Shown piece after piece: positions 34,193 to 42,604 of a DNA stretch of 64,000 nt (position 1 is the stretch's first letter; the number at the start of each line of letters is the position of its first letter). The stretch comes from Streptomyces sp. LUP47B (GTDB lineage: Bacteria; Actinomycetota; Actinomycetes; Streptomycetales; Streptomycetaceae), in contig NZ_MJAH01000015.1 in assembly GCF_001746295.1 (NCBI RefSeq), positions 62,001 through 126,000 on the forward strand, given 5' to 3'. The notes under the pieces are model-generated. The model was not told the origin of the DNA. It did no database searches and saw only the letters and a list, made by a program, of their open reading frames with translations. The translations under genes and the position numbers were made by a program.

Positions 34193-35065
34193 GTGTTCTC
34201 CAACTACCTGATCGGTCTGCGCGAGGGGCTGGAAGCCAGCCTGGTCGTCTGCATCCTCATCGCCTACCTGGTGAAGACGGGCCGCCGGGACGCCCTGAGG
34301 CCCATCTGGATCGGCATCGGCGTCGCGGTCGCGCTCGCCCTCGGTTTCGGGTGCGCGCTCGAATTCGGCTCCCAGGAGCTGACGTTCGAGGCGCAGGAGG
34401 CCCTCGGCGGTTCCCTGTCGGTGCTCGCGGTCGGCCTGGTGACGTGGATGGTCTTCTGGATGCGGCGCACCGCCCGGCATCTGAAGTCCGAGCTGCACGG
34501 CAAGCTGGACGCCGCCCTGCAGATGGGCACCGCCGCCCTGGTCGCCACCGCGTTCCTCGCGGTGGGCCGGGAGGGTCTGGAGACCGCCCTGTTCGTGTGG
34601 GCGTCGGTGCACGCGGCCGGCGACGGCACCCCACGCCCGCTTATCGGCGCGGCCCTCGGTATCGCCACGGCGGTCCTGCTGGGCTGGCTGTTCTACCGCG
34701 GCGCCCTGCGCATCAACCTGGCCAAGTTCTTCACCTGGACCGGCGGGATGCTGGTCGTCGTGGCGGCGGGCGTGCTGGCGTACGGCTTCCACGACCTCCA
34801 GGAGGCCGACTGGCTGCCGGGCCTCACCAACAAGGCCTTCGACATCAGCGACACCATCCCGCCGGACAGCTGGTACGGCACGCTCCTCAAGGGCGTGTTC
34901 AACTTCCAGCCGGACCCGACCGTCCTTCAGGTCACGGTGTGGCTGCTGTACTTGATCCCGACACTCGCGCTGTTCCTCGTCCCGGTAGGGTTCGCCTCCG
35001 GGAAGGGGAAGGTGAAGGCACCTGATGAGCAGGGATCGCGGCCCTCGAAGGCTCCGCAGGCTTGA
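34193..35065 (+). CDS. efeU: ferrous iron permease EfeU (FTR1 family)
   Basis: 290 residues, seven predicted transmembrane helices. Both iron-passage motifs RExxE are present: REGLEASLVV near residue 8 and GREGLETALFVW near 122. The C-terminal tail is Lys-rich and cytoplasmic. Starts at a GTG three bases after the efeB stop. It is the membrane channel of the operon. Its last 41 bases overlap the start of a downstream lipoprotein gene. Confidence 0.95.
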   Translation: MFSNYLIGLREGLEASLVVCILIAYLVKTGRRDALRPIWIGIGVAVALALGFGCALEFGSQELTFEAQEALGGSLSVLAVGLVTWMVFWMRRTARHLKSELHGKLDAALQMGTAALVATAFLAVGREGLETALFVWASVHAAGDGTPRPLIGAALGIATAVLLGWLFYRGALRINLAKFFTWTGGMLVVVAAGVLAYGFHDLQEADWLPGLTNKAFDISDTIPPDSWYGTLLKGVFNFQPDPTVLQVTVWLLYLIPTLALFLVPVGFASGKGKVKAPDEQGSRPSKAPQA

Positions 35066-36023
35066 CCGGAGCGCACTGATAGCAGCCTCTGTGACCGCTT
35101 TGTCGTTGACGGCGAGCGGATGCATGGTGGTGCACGGCGAGCGGGAGGTGCTTCCCGCGACCACCAAGGCGGAGGCCGCCAAGGCGCTTCAGCAGTTCAC
35201 GAACGCGTACAACGCGGCGGACAAGGCGTACGACAGCTCGCTGGACGCAGGCCACGTCACCGGGGCACTCGGCGCCATCGACGCGGCACGGCTGAAGGCC
35301 GGCAAGGCCAACAGCCCGAGCGGCAACGCCACGCACACTCCGCTGAAGTTGTCGGACGTCACGTACACCATCCCGAAGAAGGCGGGCTGGCCGCGCTGGT
35401 TCGTCGCCGACGCGGCCGGCAACAAGGGCGGCACCGCGCGCTGGCTCCTCGTGTTCACCCGCAACGGCCTGAACGAGCCGTTCCAGGCGGCGTATCTGAC
35501 GCTGGTGGCCGAGGGCAAGGTGCCGCAGTTCAAGAAGGACGCGGACGGCTGGGCCGAGACCGTGCCGGTGAACTCGGCCGAACTGGCCGTCCCGCCCGGC
35601 GAGGTGGGCCAGGAGTACGCGACCTACCTCAAGAACGGCAGCGACACCTTCGCGGACGGCGCGTACACCAGCACATGGCGTGCGGCCCGCGCGAAGGACG
35701 GCAAGCGGCCGGGCCTGGTCACCCAGTACATCGACGAACCGATGACGAGCGGCGACTACCAACCGCTGGCCCTGCGCACCACGGACGGCGGGGCGCTGGT
35801 GTTCTTCGCCACGCACCTCTACACGAAGCAGACGGCCGCCCCGGGCACCTCGATCCCCACCAACGATGCCGTGCGGGCCCTGACGACCGGCGAGATCAAG
35901 CAGTCCCTGACGATGGAGATCGTCTCCAACTCGGTGGCCGTCGATCCCCCGAAGGGCGCGGGCGGGCAGAAGGTCACCGTGCTCGGCCGGATCCAGGGAC
36001 TGACGTCCGCGAAGGGTTCGTAG
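35025..36023 (+). CDS. putative lipoprotein linked to the efe operon
   Basis: 332 residues. A basic N-terminus (RDRGPRRLRRLDRS) leads into ALIAASVTALSLTASGC, a lipoprotein signal with lipobox TASGC. The mature part begins with a helical segment (KAEAAKALQQFTNAYNAADKAYDSSL) and continues as mixed alpha/beta, reminiscent of actinobacterial solute- or cell-wall-associated lipoproteins, but no family is recognised. The ATG lies inside efeU, a 41-base overlap, so it is probably co-transcribed with efeOBU. It ends 15 bases before an opposite gene. Confidence 0.82.
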   Translation: MSRDRGPRRLRRLDRSALIAASVTALSLTASGCMVVHGEREVLPATTKAEAAKALQQFTNAYNAADKAYDSSLDAGHVTGALGAIDAARLKAGKANSPSGNATHTPLKLSDVTYTIPKKAGWPRWFVADAAGNKGGTARWLLVFTRNGLNEPFQAAYLTLVAEGKVPQFKKDADGWAETVPVNSAELAVPPGEVGQEYATYLKNGSDTFADGAYTSTWRAARAKDGKRPGLVTQYIDEPMTSGDYQPLALRTTDGGALVFFATHLYTKQTAAPGTSIPTNDAVRALTTGEIKQSLTMEIVSNSVAVDPPKGAGGQKVTVLGRIQGLTSAKGS

Positions 36024-36038
36024 CGATCGGCCCGCCCG

Positions 36039-36776
36039 CTACCGGCGCAGGGGCCAGGCCGCGTTCTCGTGGTCCGGCTCCTCGCCGACGTAGCGGGAGC
36101 AGGCGTCGGTGAGGACTTCCAGGAGGCTCAGCGGGTCGGGCAGCGGGTGTTCGAGGCCGCGGACCCAGTGCACGGCCTGGTCGCCGGGGAGCCGGGCGGG
36201 CGGTACGAGGACGTAGGAACCCCGGCAGTGCCAGCGCAGGCCGGGGTGTTCGTCGGCCGTCTCGGGGTGGCAGTCCAGTTCGCACGGCCACCACTCGTCC
36301 TCGTCCTCGGGGGTGCCGCGGGTGAGGGTGAAGAACAGGAGCCGGCCGTCGTCGCTCTCGGCGACGGGTCCGACCTCGATCCCGGAGCCGAGGAGCCGCT
36401 CCAGCGCTTCCAGCCCGGCCTCCAGGGGGACGTCGAGGACGTCGTGGACCATGCCGGTCGCGGTGATGAAGTTGGCCTGCGGCTGGTGCCGGGCCCAGCG
36501 CTCGATCTGGGAGCGGTCGGTGGTCGACTGGGTCTGCCAGGCGAAGGACACGGGATGCCGGGCGGGCGTGGGACATCCGACCCGGTCGCAGGAACACCGG
36601 TACCCGGGGGCGGGATGCGCGGCGGGCGCGAGCGGGAGTCCCGCTGAGGCAGCGGCCAGCAGCAGGGCCTCACGACCGCCTTCGTTCCCGGCGGCGGCCT
36701 CCTTCGGCCGGCGTCCGCGCAGCCATTGGGAGAATTTGCCCTGCAGGCCGGTCCGGCCTCCCGACTCCGCGCTCAT
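36039..36776 (-). CDS. bifunctional DNA primase/polymerase N-terminal (prim-pol) domain protein
   Basis: 245 residues of the stand-alone prim-pol-like family common in Streptomyces. Marks are LLLAAASAGLPLAPAAHP at the start of the domain, a Cys-rich insert (YRCSCDRVGCPTPARHP), IERWARHQPQANFITATG and HDVLDVPLEAGLEAL, then GSYVLVPPARLPGDQAVHWV. The hhhDhD metal motif of true prim-pols corresponds here to HDVLDVP, where spacing of the acids is altered, so catalytic activity is doubtful. No helicase or replication gene is nearby; role unknown. Cytosolic. Confidence 0.85.
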   Translation of the reverse strand: MSAESGGRTGLQGKFSQWLRGRRPKEAAAGNEGGREALLLAAASAGLPLAPAAHPAPGYRCSCDRVGCPTPARHPVSFAWQTQSTTDRSQIERWARHQPQANFITATGMVHDVLDVPLEAGLEALERLLGSGIEVGPVAESDDGRLLFFTLTRGTPEDEDEWWPCELDCHPETADEHPGLRWHCRGSYVLVPPARLPGDQAVHWVRGLEHPLPDPLSLLEVLTDACSRYVGEEPDHENAAWPLRR

Positions 36777-36866
36777 CTATCACCCTCGCCTCGCTGTCGT
36801 GCGGAACAGCATGCCTTATGGTCCCACTTTCCTCGGCTTCGGGGGGCCGGAAGCGAGGTGAGCCAC

Positions 36867-37499
36867 TCAGCGGGGTGCGATGCCGTGGAGGGCGTAGTCG
36901 ACGAGGGTGTCGGTGTAGTCGTAGGTGATCGGGCCGGTGTGCTGGAGCCAGCGCTGGGCGAGGGGGGAGACCCAGAGTTCGAGGGCGATGCGCGGGTCGA
37001 TCTCGGGGCGCACCTGGCCGGCCTCCTGGGCGGCGCGCACCCGGTCGACGTAGAGCTGGAGCGACGGTTCGAGGAGCTTTGTCATGAAGGCCCGGCCGAC
37101 CTCTTCGTTGACGACGCCCTCGGCGGCCAGGGCGCGGGAGGGGGCCTCGAAGCGGGGGTCCTTGAGCTGGTCGACGGTGAGTCGCAGTACGGCCTTGAGG
37201 TCGGCGGCGAGGTCCCCGGTGTCCGGAATGGTGTACGTCTCCTCGGGACCGGCCTCCCGTGCCGCCTGCTCGCTCAGGTCGAGGAAGGCCTCCATCAGCA
37301 CCTCCGCCTTCGACGACCACCAGCGGTAGATCGTCTGCTTGCCGACTCCGGCACGGGCGGCGATGCCCTCGATCGTGGTCTTGGGATAGCCGACCTCGGC
37401 GACGAGATCGAGGGCGGCGTCGTAGATGGCGCGGCGGGACTTCTCGCTGCGACGGGTGGTGTCGGGGGCGGCGGGCTGCTTGGAGTTGCGGGTGGCCAT
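36867..37499 (-). CDS. TetR/AcrR family transcriptional regulator
   Basis: 210 residues. The N-terminal HTH (about 15-65) reads SEKSRRAIYDAALDLVAEVG, TTIEGIAARAGVGKQTIYRWW, SSKAEVLMEAF, a textbook TetR domain. The C-terminal half is a TetR_C domain with YTDTLVDYALHGIAP at the end. Two candidate operators lie in the 106 bases between it and the divergent DUF6243 gene, so it likely autoregulates. Which structural gene it controls is not obvious. Confidence 0.93.
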   Translation of the reverse strand: MATRNSKQPAAPDTTRRSEKSRRAIYDAALDLVAEVGYPKTTIEGIAARAGVGKQTIYRWWSSKAEVLMEAFLDLSEQAAREAGPEETYTIPDTGDLAADLKAVLRLTVDQLKDPRFEAPSRALAAEGVVNEEVGRAFMTKLLEPSLQLYVDRVRAAQEAGQVRPEIDPRIALELWVSPLAQRWLQHTGPITYDYTDTLVDYALHGIAPR

Positions 37500-37522
37500 G
37501 GGGCGAACCTACCAGGTTGACA

Positions 37523-37576
37523 AGACGGTCCGTCTCGCCGGAGAGTGAAGGCATCGAGCGAGACGAGACGTCTCGT
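37523..37576. promoter_or_regulatory. two palindromic operators in the TetR/DUF6243 divergent promoter
   Basis: AGACG-GTC-CGTCT at 37523-37535 and the perfect 14-bp palindrome ACGAGACGTCTCGT at 37563-37576. Both share the word AGACG/CGTCT. TTGACA at 37517-37522 directly before the first could be a -35 element. Arrangement fits a TetR repressor acting on both directions. Confidence 0.7.
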
Positions 37577-37605
37577 TATGAGTCGGATGAGTGAAGGAGC
37601 AGGTC

Positions 37606-37800
37606 ATGGCACGAGGTGGATCGGGCGGCATGCTCGGAGTCGGCGGCACACGCAACAACATCGGCCGCAAGGCCCTGCGCGGCGGCGACCGCGACGGCCG
37701 GATCGGCGGCGCACGGGACCCGCGGGCGGACAAGCGTGAGCTGCTGCGGAAACTCCAGGAGAAGCGGGAGGGGGAAGCGGCGGGGGAAGCTTCGTCGTGA
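37606..37800 (+). CDS. DUF6243 small protein
   Basis: 64 residues, MARGGSGGMLGVGGTRNNIG..., very rich in Gly and Arg and with a Lys/Glu helical tail (RELLRKLQEKREGEA). I recognise the opening as DUF6243 of Streptomyces, a small soluble protein of unknown role. The ATG at 37606 has AAGGAG 8 bases upstream; an in-frame ATG 15 bases earlier lacks one. It is divergent from TetR across two operators and might be that regulator's target. Confidence 0.85.
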   Translation: MARGGSGGMLGVGGTRNNIGRKALRGGDRDGRIGGARDPRADKRELLRKLQEKREGEAAGEASS

Positions 37801-37821
37801 CCGGGCCACCCCTGACCGGGG

Positions 37822-38814
37822 CTACGGCCTGTCCGACGGGGGCCAGGGGTCGCCCCACGCCGCGTCCCGCGCCGCCTTGTACAGGTCGCCGTGCCGCTTC
37901 GTGACCGTGCGGCGGGTCAGCTGCTCGTCGGGCTCGCACAGGTCGAGGAGGACCTGGCCCTTGCGGATCTGGGGGCGGCGGATCACGCGGGCCGGGGCCG
38001 GGGTGGCCGGGAGCCGGGTCGCCGCCACGTAGCTGAACTTCTCGTCCTCGTACGGCAGTGAGCCGCCCTTGACCTGGCGGTGGAGGGACGACCGGCTGAC
38101 CCTCGCCGAGAAGTGGCACCAGTCCTCGCCGGCGACGATCGGGCACGCCGCGCTGTGCGGGCAGGGCGCGGCGACCCGGAAACCGGCGGCGATCAGCCGG
38201 TCGCGGGCCTCGATGACGCGGGCGTACCCGGCGGGGGTGCCGGCCTCGACGATCACGACGGTCTGTGCCGACGCCGCCGCGGTGTCCACGAGGGCGGTGC
38301 GGTCGGCGGGGGTGAGCTCGTTGAGGACGTACGAGACGGTGACCAGATCCGTGGCGGGCAGGGTGAGGTCCGTGCCGATCCTGGTGCGCTGCCAGTGGGC
38401 GTCGCGCAGGGCCGGGTTCGCGGTGGCGATCTCGCGGCCGAGGGCGAGCGCGGGCTCTGACCAGTCGAGGACGGTGACCGCGCGGTCGCCCGGCCAGGTG
38501 GCGTTGACGGCCCAGGTGGCGGCGCCGGTCCCGCCGCCGACGTCGGTGTGACTCGTGGGGGTCCAGTCGGGGGTCGCCTCGGCGAATGCCTCCAGGGCCG
38601 CGTGGACCGCCTCGAAGGTGGCCGGCATGCGGTACGCGGCGTAGGCGGCCACGTCCGCCCGGTCGCGGAGGATCGGGGTGTCGGTGGGGGTGGTTCCGCG
38701 GTAGTTGGCGATCAGGCGGTCCACCGCCTGGGCCGCCTGCTTCGGGGGGAGGCCGTGGAGGAGGCCGGCGAGGGCGGCGCGGAGGGTTTCGGACGGGGGT
38801 GCGGGGGCGGTCAC
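37822..38814 (-). CDS. Rsm22-like small-ribosomal-subunit-associated methyltransferase
   Basis: 330 residues. N-terminal LPPKQAAQAVDRLIANYRG and YAAYRMPATFEAVHAALEA are Rsm22 family marks; the SAM-binding loop is DVGGGTGAATWAV, followed by DWSEPALALGR and VTVSYVLNELTP. A cysteine cluster, CPHSAACPIVAGEDWCHFSARV, is the probable iron-sulfur site of the family. The C-terminal RRPQIRKGQVLLDLC continues the pattern. Thought to modify or assemble the 30S subunit; the exact target in bacteria is unsettled. Start GTG 38814. Confidence 0.9.
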   Translation of the reverse strand: MTAPAPPSETLRAALAGLLHGLPPKQAAQAVDRLIANYRGTTPTDTPILRDRADVAAYAAYRMPATFEAVHAALEAFAEATPDWTPTSHTDVGGGTGAATWAVNATWPGDRAVTVLDWSEPALALGREIATANPALRDAHWQRTRIGTDLTLPATDLVTVSYVLNELTPADRTALVDTAAASAQTVVIVEAGTPAGYARVIEARDRLIAAGFRVAAPCPHSAACPIVAGEDWCHFSARVSRSSLHRQVKGGSLPYEDEKFSYVAATRLPATPAPARVIRRPQIRKGQVLLDLCEPDEQLTRRTVTKRHGDLYKAARDAAWGDPWPPSDRP

Positions 38815-38893
38815 CCGAGGATTCTATGGGCGGCGGGTGTGGGTGGGGCTCGCCGGTTTTCTCGCCCCCGCCGCCCCTACCCGTCCCGTCCCC

Positions 38894-38990
38894 AGGGGCG
38901 CTGCCCCTTCGACCCCGCTGGGGGCTGCGCCCCCAGACCCCCGTCGGCCCTGAAGGGGCCTCGTCCTCAAACGCCGGACAGGCTGAAAAA
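38894..38990. repeat. Streptomyces interspersed hairpin-type intergenic sequence
   Basis: Two adjacent hairpins, AGGGGC-GCT-GCCCCT (38894-38908) and CTGGGGG-CTGCG-CCCCCAG (38918-38936), are followed by GACCCCCGTCGGCC...CTCAAACGCCGGACAGGCTG. The CTCAAACGCCGGA element is one I know as frequent between Streptomyces genes; a second shorter copy (CTCGAACGCCGGACGGCTG) follows at 38994-39012. It lies in the 206-base gap before the serine hydrolase 3' end and may terminate it. Confidence 0.65.
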
Positions 38991-39020
38991 CCTCTCGAAC
39001 GCCGGACGGCTGCACAGAGC

Positions 39021-40196
39021 TCACGCCCCTCTCACCGCCCGTGCCACCCTCGTCGCCGCCTGCGCCCTCGGTCTGTTGTCCGGGGGGCGTCTTCGGGGGT
39101 GGACCGTGTTGGCCAGGAGGACCACGAAGGTGTCCGTCGCCGGGTCCAGGACCAGGGACGTGCCCGTGAAGCCCGTGTGGCCCGCCGCGCCCCGTCCCGC
39201 GAGCTCGCCCATGAACCACTTCTGGTCGATGGCGAAGCCCAGCCCCGGTGGGGTCAGCAGCAGCTCCACGAAGTCCGGGCCGAGGATGCGGGCCGGGCCG
39301 TACGCGCCGCCCGCCAGCAGCGTCCGGCAGAAGACCGCGAGGTCGCGGGCGGTCGAGAAGAGGCCCGCGTGGCCCGCCACTCCGCCCAGCGACCACGCGT
39401 TCTCGTCGTGGACCAGGCCCCGCAGCATCCCCCGGTCCGCCTTGGCCCACGGCCGGCGCTGGTCCTCCGTGGCCGCCGCCCCCGGGCATGGGCCGAAGCG
39501 CGTGGACGTCATGCCGAGGGGGCGGGTGATGCCCTCGTGGACGAGGACGTCGAGGGGGCGGCCGGTGATGCGTTCGAGGACGTGCTGGAGGAGGAGCGGG
39601 TTGAGGTCGGAGTAGGTGTAGGTGCCGGGGACTCCGACGGGCGGCTCGGCACGCAGCAGGTTCAGGCGCTCCTCGTCGCTGTCGCAGTCGTGAAGAGGGA
39701 GTTCGGGGCGCAGTCCGGAGGTGTGGGTGAGCAGCTCCCGGACGGTGACGGAGTGCGTCGCGGCCGCCGTGAAGTCGGGCAGGTAGGCCCCCACGCGCGC
39801 GTCGATGCCCAGCGTGCCGCGCTCGATCTGCTGGACCGCGGCCACGGCCGTGAACAGCTTGGTGAGCGACGCCAGGTCGAAGGGGGTGTCGATACGGACG
39901 GGGACGCGCTCGTCCCGGGGCAGTTCCACGCCCGCGTCGGCTTCGGGGTCGTAGGACGCGTAGCGGACGGCCCAGCCCGACGCCTCCTCCACGGCGATCA
40001 CCGGGCCGCGCCCCGCGACCAGGACGGCGCCGGGGGCCCAGGGGTGTGCGCCGGTGGTCAGGGCGTGGAACTCCCGGACGAGATGCCTGAGTTCCCCGGG
40101 ATCGAGCCCGGCCCGTTCCGGTGTGTCGGTGCGCAGTCTCGGTGCGCTCAGCTCCCCGCTCCCTCCGTAGTCGCACGCCTGTTCCAAGGACGGCAC
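39021..40196 (-). CDS. serine hydrolase, class C beta-lactamase/penicillin-binding-protein fold
   Basis: 391 residues, no signal peptide, so probably cytosolic. The nucleophile motif SxxK is SLTK in DLASLTKLFTA; the second motif is YSD in YTYSDLN; the third KTG-equivalent is HTG in AGHTGFTGTS. HTSGL and GVAGHAGLFST are typical of the esterase/D-aminopeptidase branch. Substrate (ester, peptide or lactam) is unknown. Its first 49 bases overlap the 3' end of the upstream Bcr-type MFS gene on the same strand, suggesting co-expression. Confidence 0.9.
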   Translation of the reverse strand: MPSLEQACDYGGSGELSAPRLRTDTPERAGLDPGELRHLVREFHALTTGAHPWAPGAVLVAGRGPVIAVEEASGWAVRYASYDPEADAGVELPRDERVPVRIDTPFDLASLTKLFTAVAAVQQIERGTLGIDARVGAYLPDFTAAATHSVTVRELLTHTSGLRPELPLHDCDSDEERLNLLRAEPPVGVPGTYTYSDLNPLLLQHVLERITGRPLDVLVHEGITRPLGMTSTRFGPCPGAAATEDQRRPWAKADRGMLRGLVHDENAWSLGGVAGHAGLFSTARDLAVFCRTLLAGGAYGPARILGPDFVELLLTPPGLGFAIDQKWFMGELAGRGAAGHTGFTGTSLVLDPATDTFVVLLANTVHPRRRPPDNRPRAQAATRVARAVRGA

Positions 40197-41449
40197 ATTG
40201 CCATGAAACAGGTGAGCGCTACCAGTGCAGCCGCCAGTTGGACGACCGCCATTGGGACGGCGGTGTCCTCTCCGGCCATCCCGACCAGCGGGGAGGCGAT
40301 CGCACCGATGAGGAAGGAGGACGTGCCGAGCAGGGCGGAGGCGGAGCCGGCGGAGTGCTTGGTGCGCAGGAGGGCGAGGGACTGGGCGTTGGGCAGGGTG
40401 ACGCCCATCGCCGACATCAGCACGAAGAGCGCGGCGGCGACGGGCGCCAGGCCCACCTCACCGAAGGTCCCCGTCGCCATCAGCAGCAACGCCGCGGCCG
40501 CCGCCGTCACGACCAGCAGACCCACGCCCAGGACCCGGTCCAGGCTCACCCTGCCGACCAGCAGCTTGCCGTTGATCTGGCCGACGATGACCAGCCCGAC
40601 GGAGTTCACGCCGAACAGCAGGCTGAAGGTCTGCGGGGAGGCGCCGTAGATCTCCTGGATCACGAACGGGGACGCCGAGATGTAGGCGAACAGCGCGGCG
40701 AACGCGAAGCCGCCGGTGAGCAGGTAGCCGGTGAAGGGCAGGTCGGCGAGGAGACGGCGCATCGAGTGCAGGGCCTCGCCGACGCCGCCGGTGTGGCGCT
40801 CGGCCGTCGGCAGGGTCTCGGGCAGCCGCGCCCAGACCAGGGCGGCGAGCAGCGCGCCGATGACGGTGAGGACCACGAACACGCCCCGCCAGTCCGTCAC
40901 CCGCAGGATCTGCCCGCCGATCAGCGGCGCGACGATCGGCGCGACCCCGCCGATCAGCATGAGGGTGGAGAAGAAGCGGGCCATCGCCACGCCGTCGTAC
41001 AGGTCCCGGACCACGGCCCGGGCGATCACTATGCCCGCCGCGCCCGCGAGCCCCTGCGCCAGCCGGAAGCCGACCAGGAACTCCACCGTCGGCGCGAGAG
41101 CACACAGCGCGGTGGCGACGACGTAGACGACGAGACCGGCGAGCAGGGGGCGTCTGCGGCCCCAGCGGTCGCTCATCGGGCCGACCACCAGCTGCCCGAG
41201 GGCCATGCCGAGCAGACAGGCGGTGAGGGTGAGCTGGACGGTGGCGGCGGGCGCGTGCAGGGCGTCGGTGACCTCCGGCAGCGAGGGGAGGTACATGTCC
41301 ATCGCCAGCGGTGGGGTGGCGGTGAGGCCGCCGAGGAGCAGGGTGACGAGCAGGCCGGTGCGGCGGACGGCGGCCGCCGGGGGTTCCGCCTCCGGTACGT
41401 CCGCCCGCTCGACGCCCGTCCGCTGCCCAAGGTGCCCGTGCTCGGGCAT
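40148..41449 (-). CDS. MFS exporter, Bcr/CflA family
   Basis: 433 residues, 12 TM, from the ATG at 41449, which has GGGAGG 6 bases upstream. The opening TATPPLAMDMYLPSLPEVTDAL ('xPLAxDMYLPAxP') is the Bcr/CflA hallmark; loop motif SDRWGRRRPLLAGLVVY (motif A), RLAQGLAGAAGIVIARAVVRDLYDG and INGKLLVGRVSLDRV follow. Members export bicyclomycin, chloramphenicol, cysteine or sulfonamide-type compounds. The downstream serine hydrolase overlaps it by 49 bases, so a hydrolyse-and-export pair is conceivable (inference). Confidence 0.93.
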   Translation of the reverse strand: MPEHGHLGQRTGVERADVPEAEPPAAAVRRTGLLVTLLLGGLTATPPLAMDMYLPSLPEVTDALHAPAATVQLTLTACLLGMALGQLVVGPMSDRWGRRRPLLAGLVVYVVATALCALAPTVEFLVGFRLAQGLAGAAGIVIARAVVRDLYDGVAMARFFSTLMLIGGVAPIVAPLIGGQILRVTDWRGVFVVLTVIGALLAALVWARLPETLPTAERHTGGVGEALHSMRRLLADLPFTGYLLTGGFAFAALFAYISASPFVIQEIYGASPQTFSLLFGVNSVGLVIVGQINGKLLVGRVSLDRVLGVGLLVVTAAAAALLLMATGTFGEVGLAPVAAALFVLMSAMGVTLPNAQSLALLRTKHSAGSASALLGTSSFLIGAIASPLVGMAGEDTAVPMAVVQLAAALVALTCFMAMCRPWNRRATTEGAGS

Positions 41450-41565
41450 GCGCCCCTCCCTCTCCCGGTACCGCACTGTCCCGGGGGCAACCCCCGGCCC
41501 CCGGCCACCTATGCTCTCAGCTCGTACAGAGTGGCGAGGGTCACGTGAGCGAGGGTGGAGCCGGG

Positions 41566-42576
41566 ATGACGGAGCAGAGCGTGCGCTGGGGGATTCTGGC
41601 GACGGGCGGGATCGCGGCGGCGTTCACCGCGGACCTGGTCGATCTGCCGGACGCGGAGGTGGTCGCGGTGGCCTCGCGGTCCGAGGCCTCGGCGAAGGCG
41701 TTCGCGGAGCGGTTCGGGATCGAGCGGGCGTACGGCGAGTGGGGCGCCCTGGCCGAGGACGCGGACATCGATGTCGTGTACGTCGCCACCCCGCACTCGG
41801 CGCATCGCGCGGCCGCCGGGCTGTGCCTGTCGGCCGGCCGCCATGTGCTGTGCGAGAAGGCGTTCACGCTGAACGCGCGGGAGGCCGAGGAGCTCGTCGC
41901 GCTCGCGAAGGAGCACGACCGCTTCCTCATGGAGGCCATGTGGATGTACTGCAACCCGCTGATCCGGCGGCTCAAGGCCCTCGTCGACGCCGGCGCGATC
42001 GGCGAGATCCGCACGGTGCAGGCCGACTTCGGGCTCGCCGGGCCCTTCCCGCCCGCGCACCGGCTGCGGGACCCGGCACAGGGCGGGGGCGCACTCCTCG
42101 ACCTCGGGGTGTACCCGGTGTCGTTCGCGCATCTGCTGCTCGGAGAGCCCTCGGACGTCACGGCGAAGGCGGTGCTCTCCGAGGAGGGCGTGGACCTGCA
42201 GACGGGCGCACTGCTGTCCTGGGACAGCGGGGCGCTCGCCTCCCTGCACTGCTCCCTGACCGGCGGCACCGCCACGATCGCGTCGGTCACCGGCTCGCTG
42301 GGCCGGATCGACATCCCGAACGGCTTCTTCCACCCCGACCGCTTCGTCCTGCACCGTGACGGACGCGACCCCGAGGAGTTCGTCGCCGACCCGGCCGACG
42401 GGCCCCGCAACAGCCTCAAGCACGAGGCCCGCGAGGTCATGCGGGCGCTGCGGGCCGGTGAGAGCCAGTCGCCGCTGGTGCCGCTGGAGGGCACCCTCAC
42501 GGTGATGCGGACGCTCGACGCGGTACGGGACCGGATCGGTGTCCGCTACCCGGGAGAGCTCCTCACGCCGGCGTGA
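41566..42576 (+). CDS. Gfo/Idh/MocA family oxidoreductase
   Basis: 336 residues from the ATG at 41566 (GGAG 5 bases upstream; a GTG 21 bases earlier is possible). N-terminal Rossmann domain RWGILATGGIAAAFTADL, then VVAVASRS, VYVATPHSAHRAA and the catalytic-lysine motif VLCEKAFTLN (EKP replaced by EKA). The C-terminal alpha/beta domain begins MEAMWMYCNPLIRRL and includes GGGALLDLGVYPVSFA. Such enzymes oxidise sugars, inositols or dihydrodiols with NAD(P); this one resembles the dihydrodiol-dehydrogenase subgroup. It is followed 28 bases later by an SDR gene. Confidence 0.92.
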   Translation: MTEQSVRWGILATGGIAAAFTADLVDLPDAEVVAVASRSEASAKAFAERFGIERAYGEWGALAEDADIDVVYVATPHSAHRAAAGLCLSAGRHVLCEKAFTLNAREAEELVALAKEHDRFLMEAMWMYCNPLIRRLKALVDAGAIGEIRTVQADFGLAGPFPPAHRLRDPAQGGGALLDLGVYPVSFAHLLLGEPSDVTAKAVLSEEGVDLQTGALLSWDSGALASLHCSLTGGTATIASVTGSLGRIDIPNGFFHPDRFVLHRDGRDPEEFVADPADGPRNSLKHEAREVMRALRAGESQSPLVPLEGTLTVMRTLDAVRDRIGVRYPGELLTPA

Positions 42577-42604
42577 TCCCCCGCCTCACCTACGCTGCGG
42601 GTTC

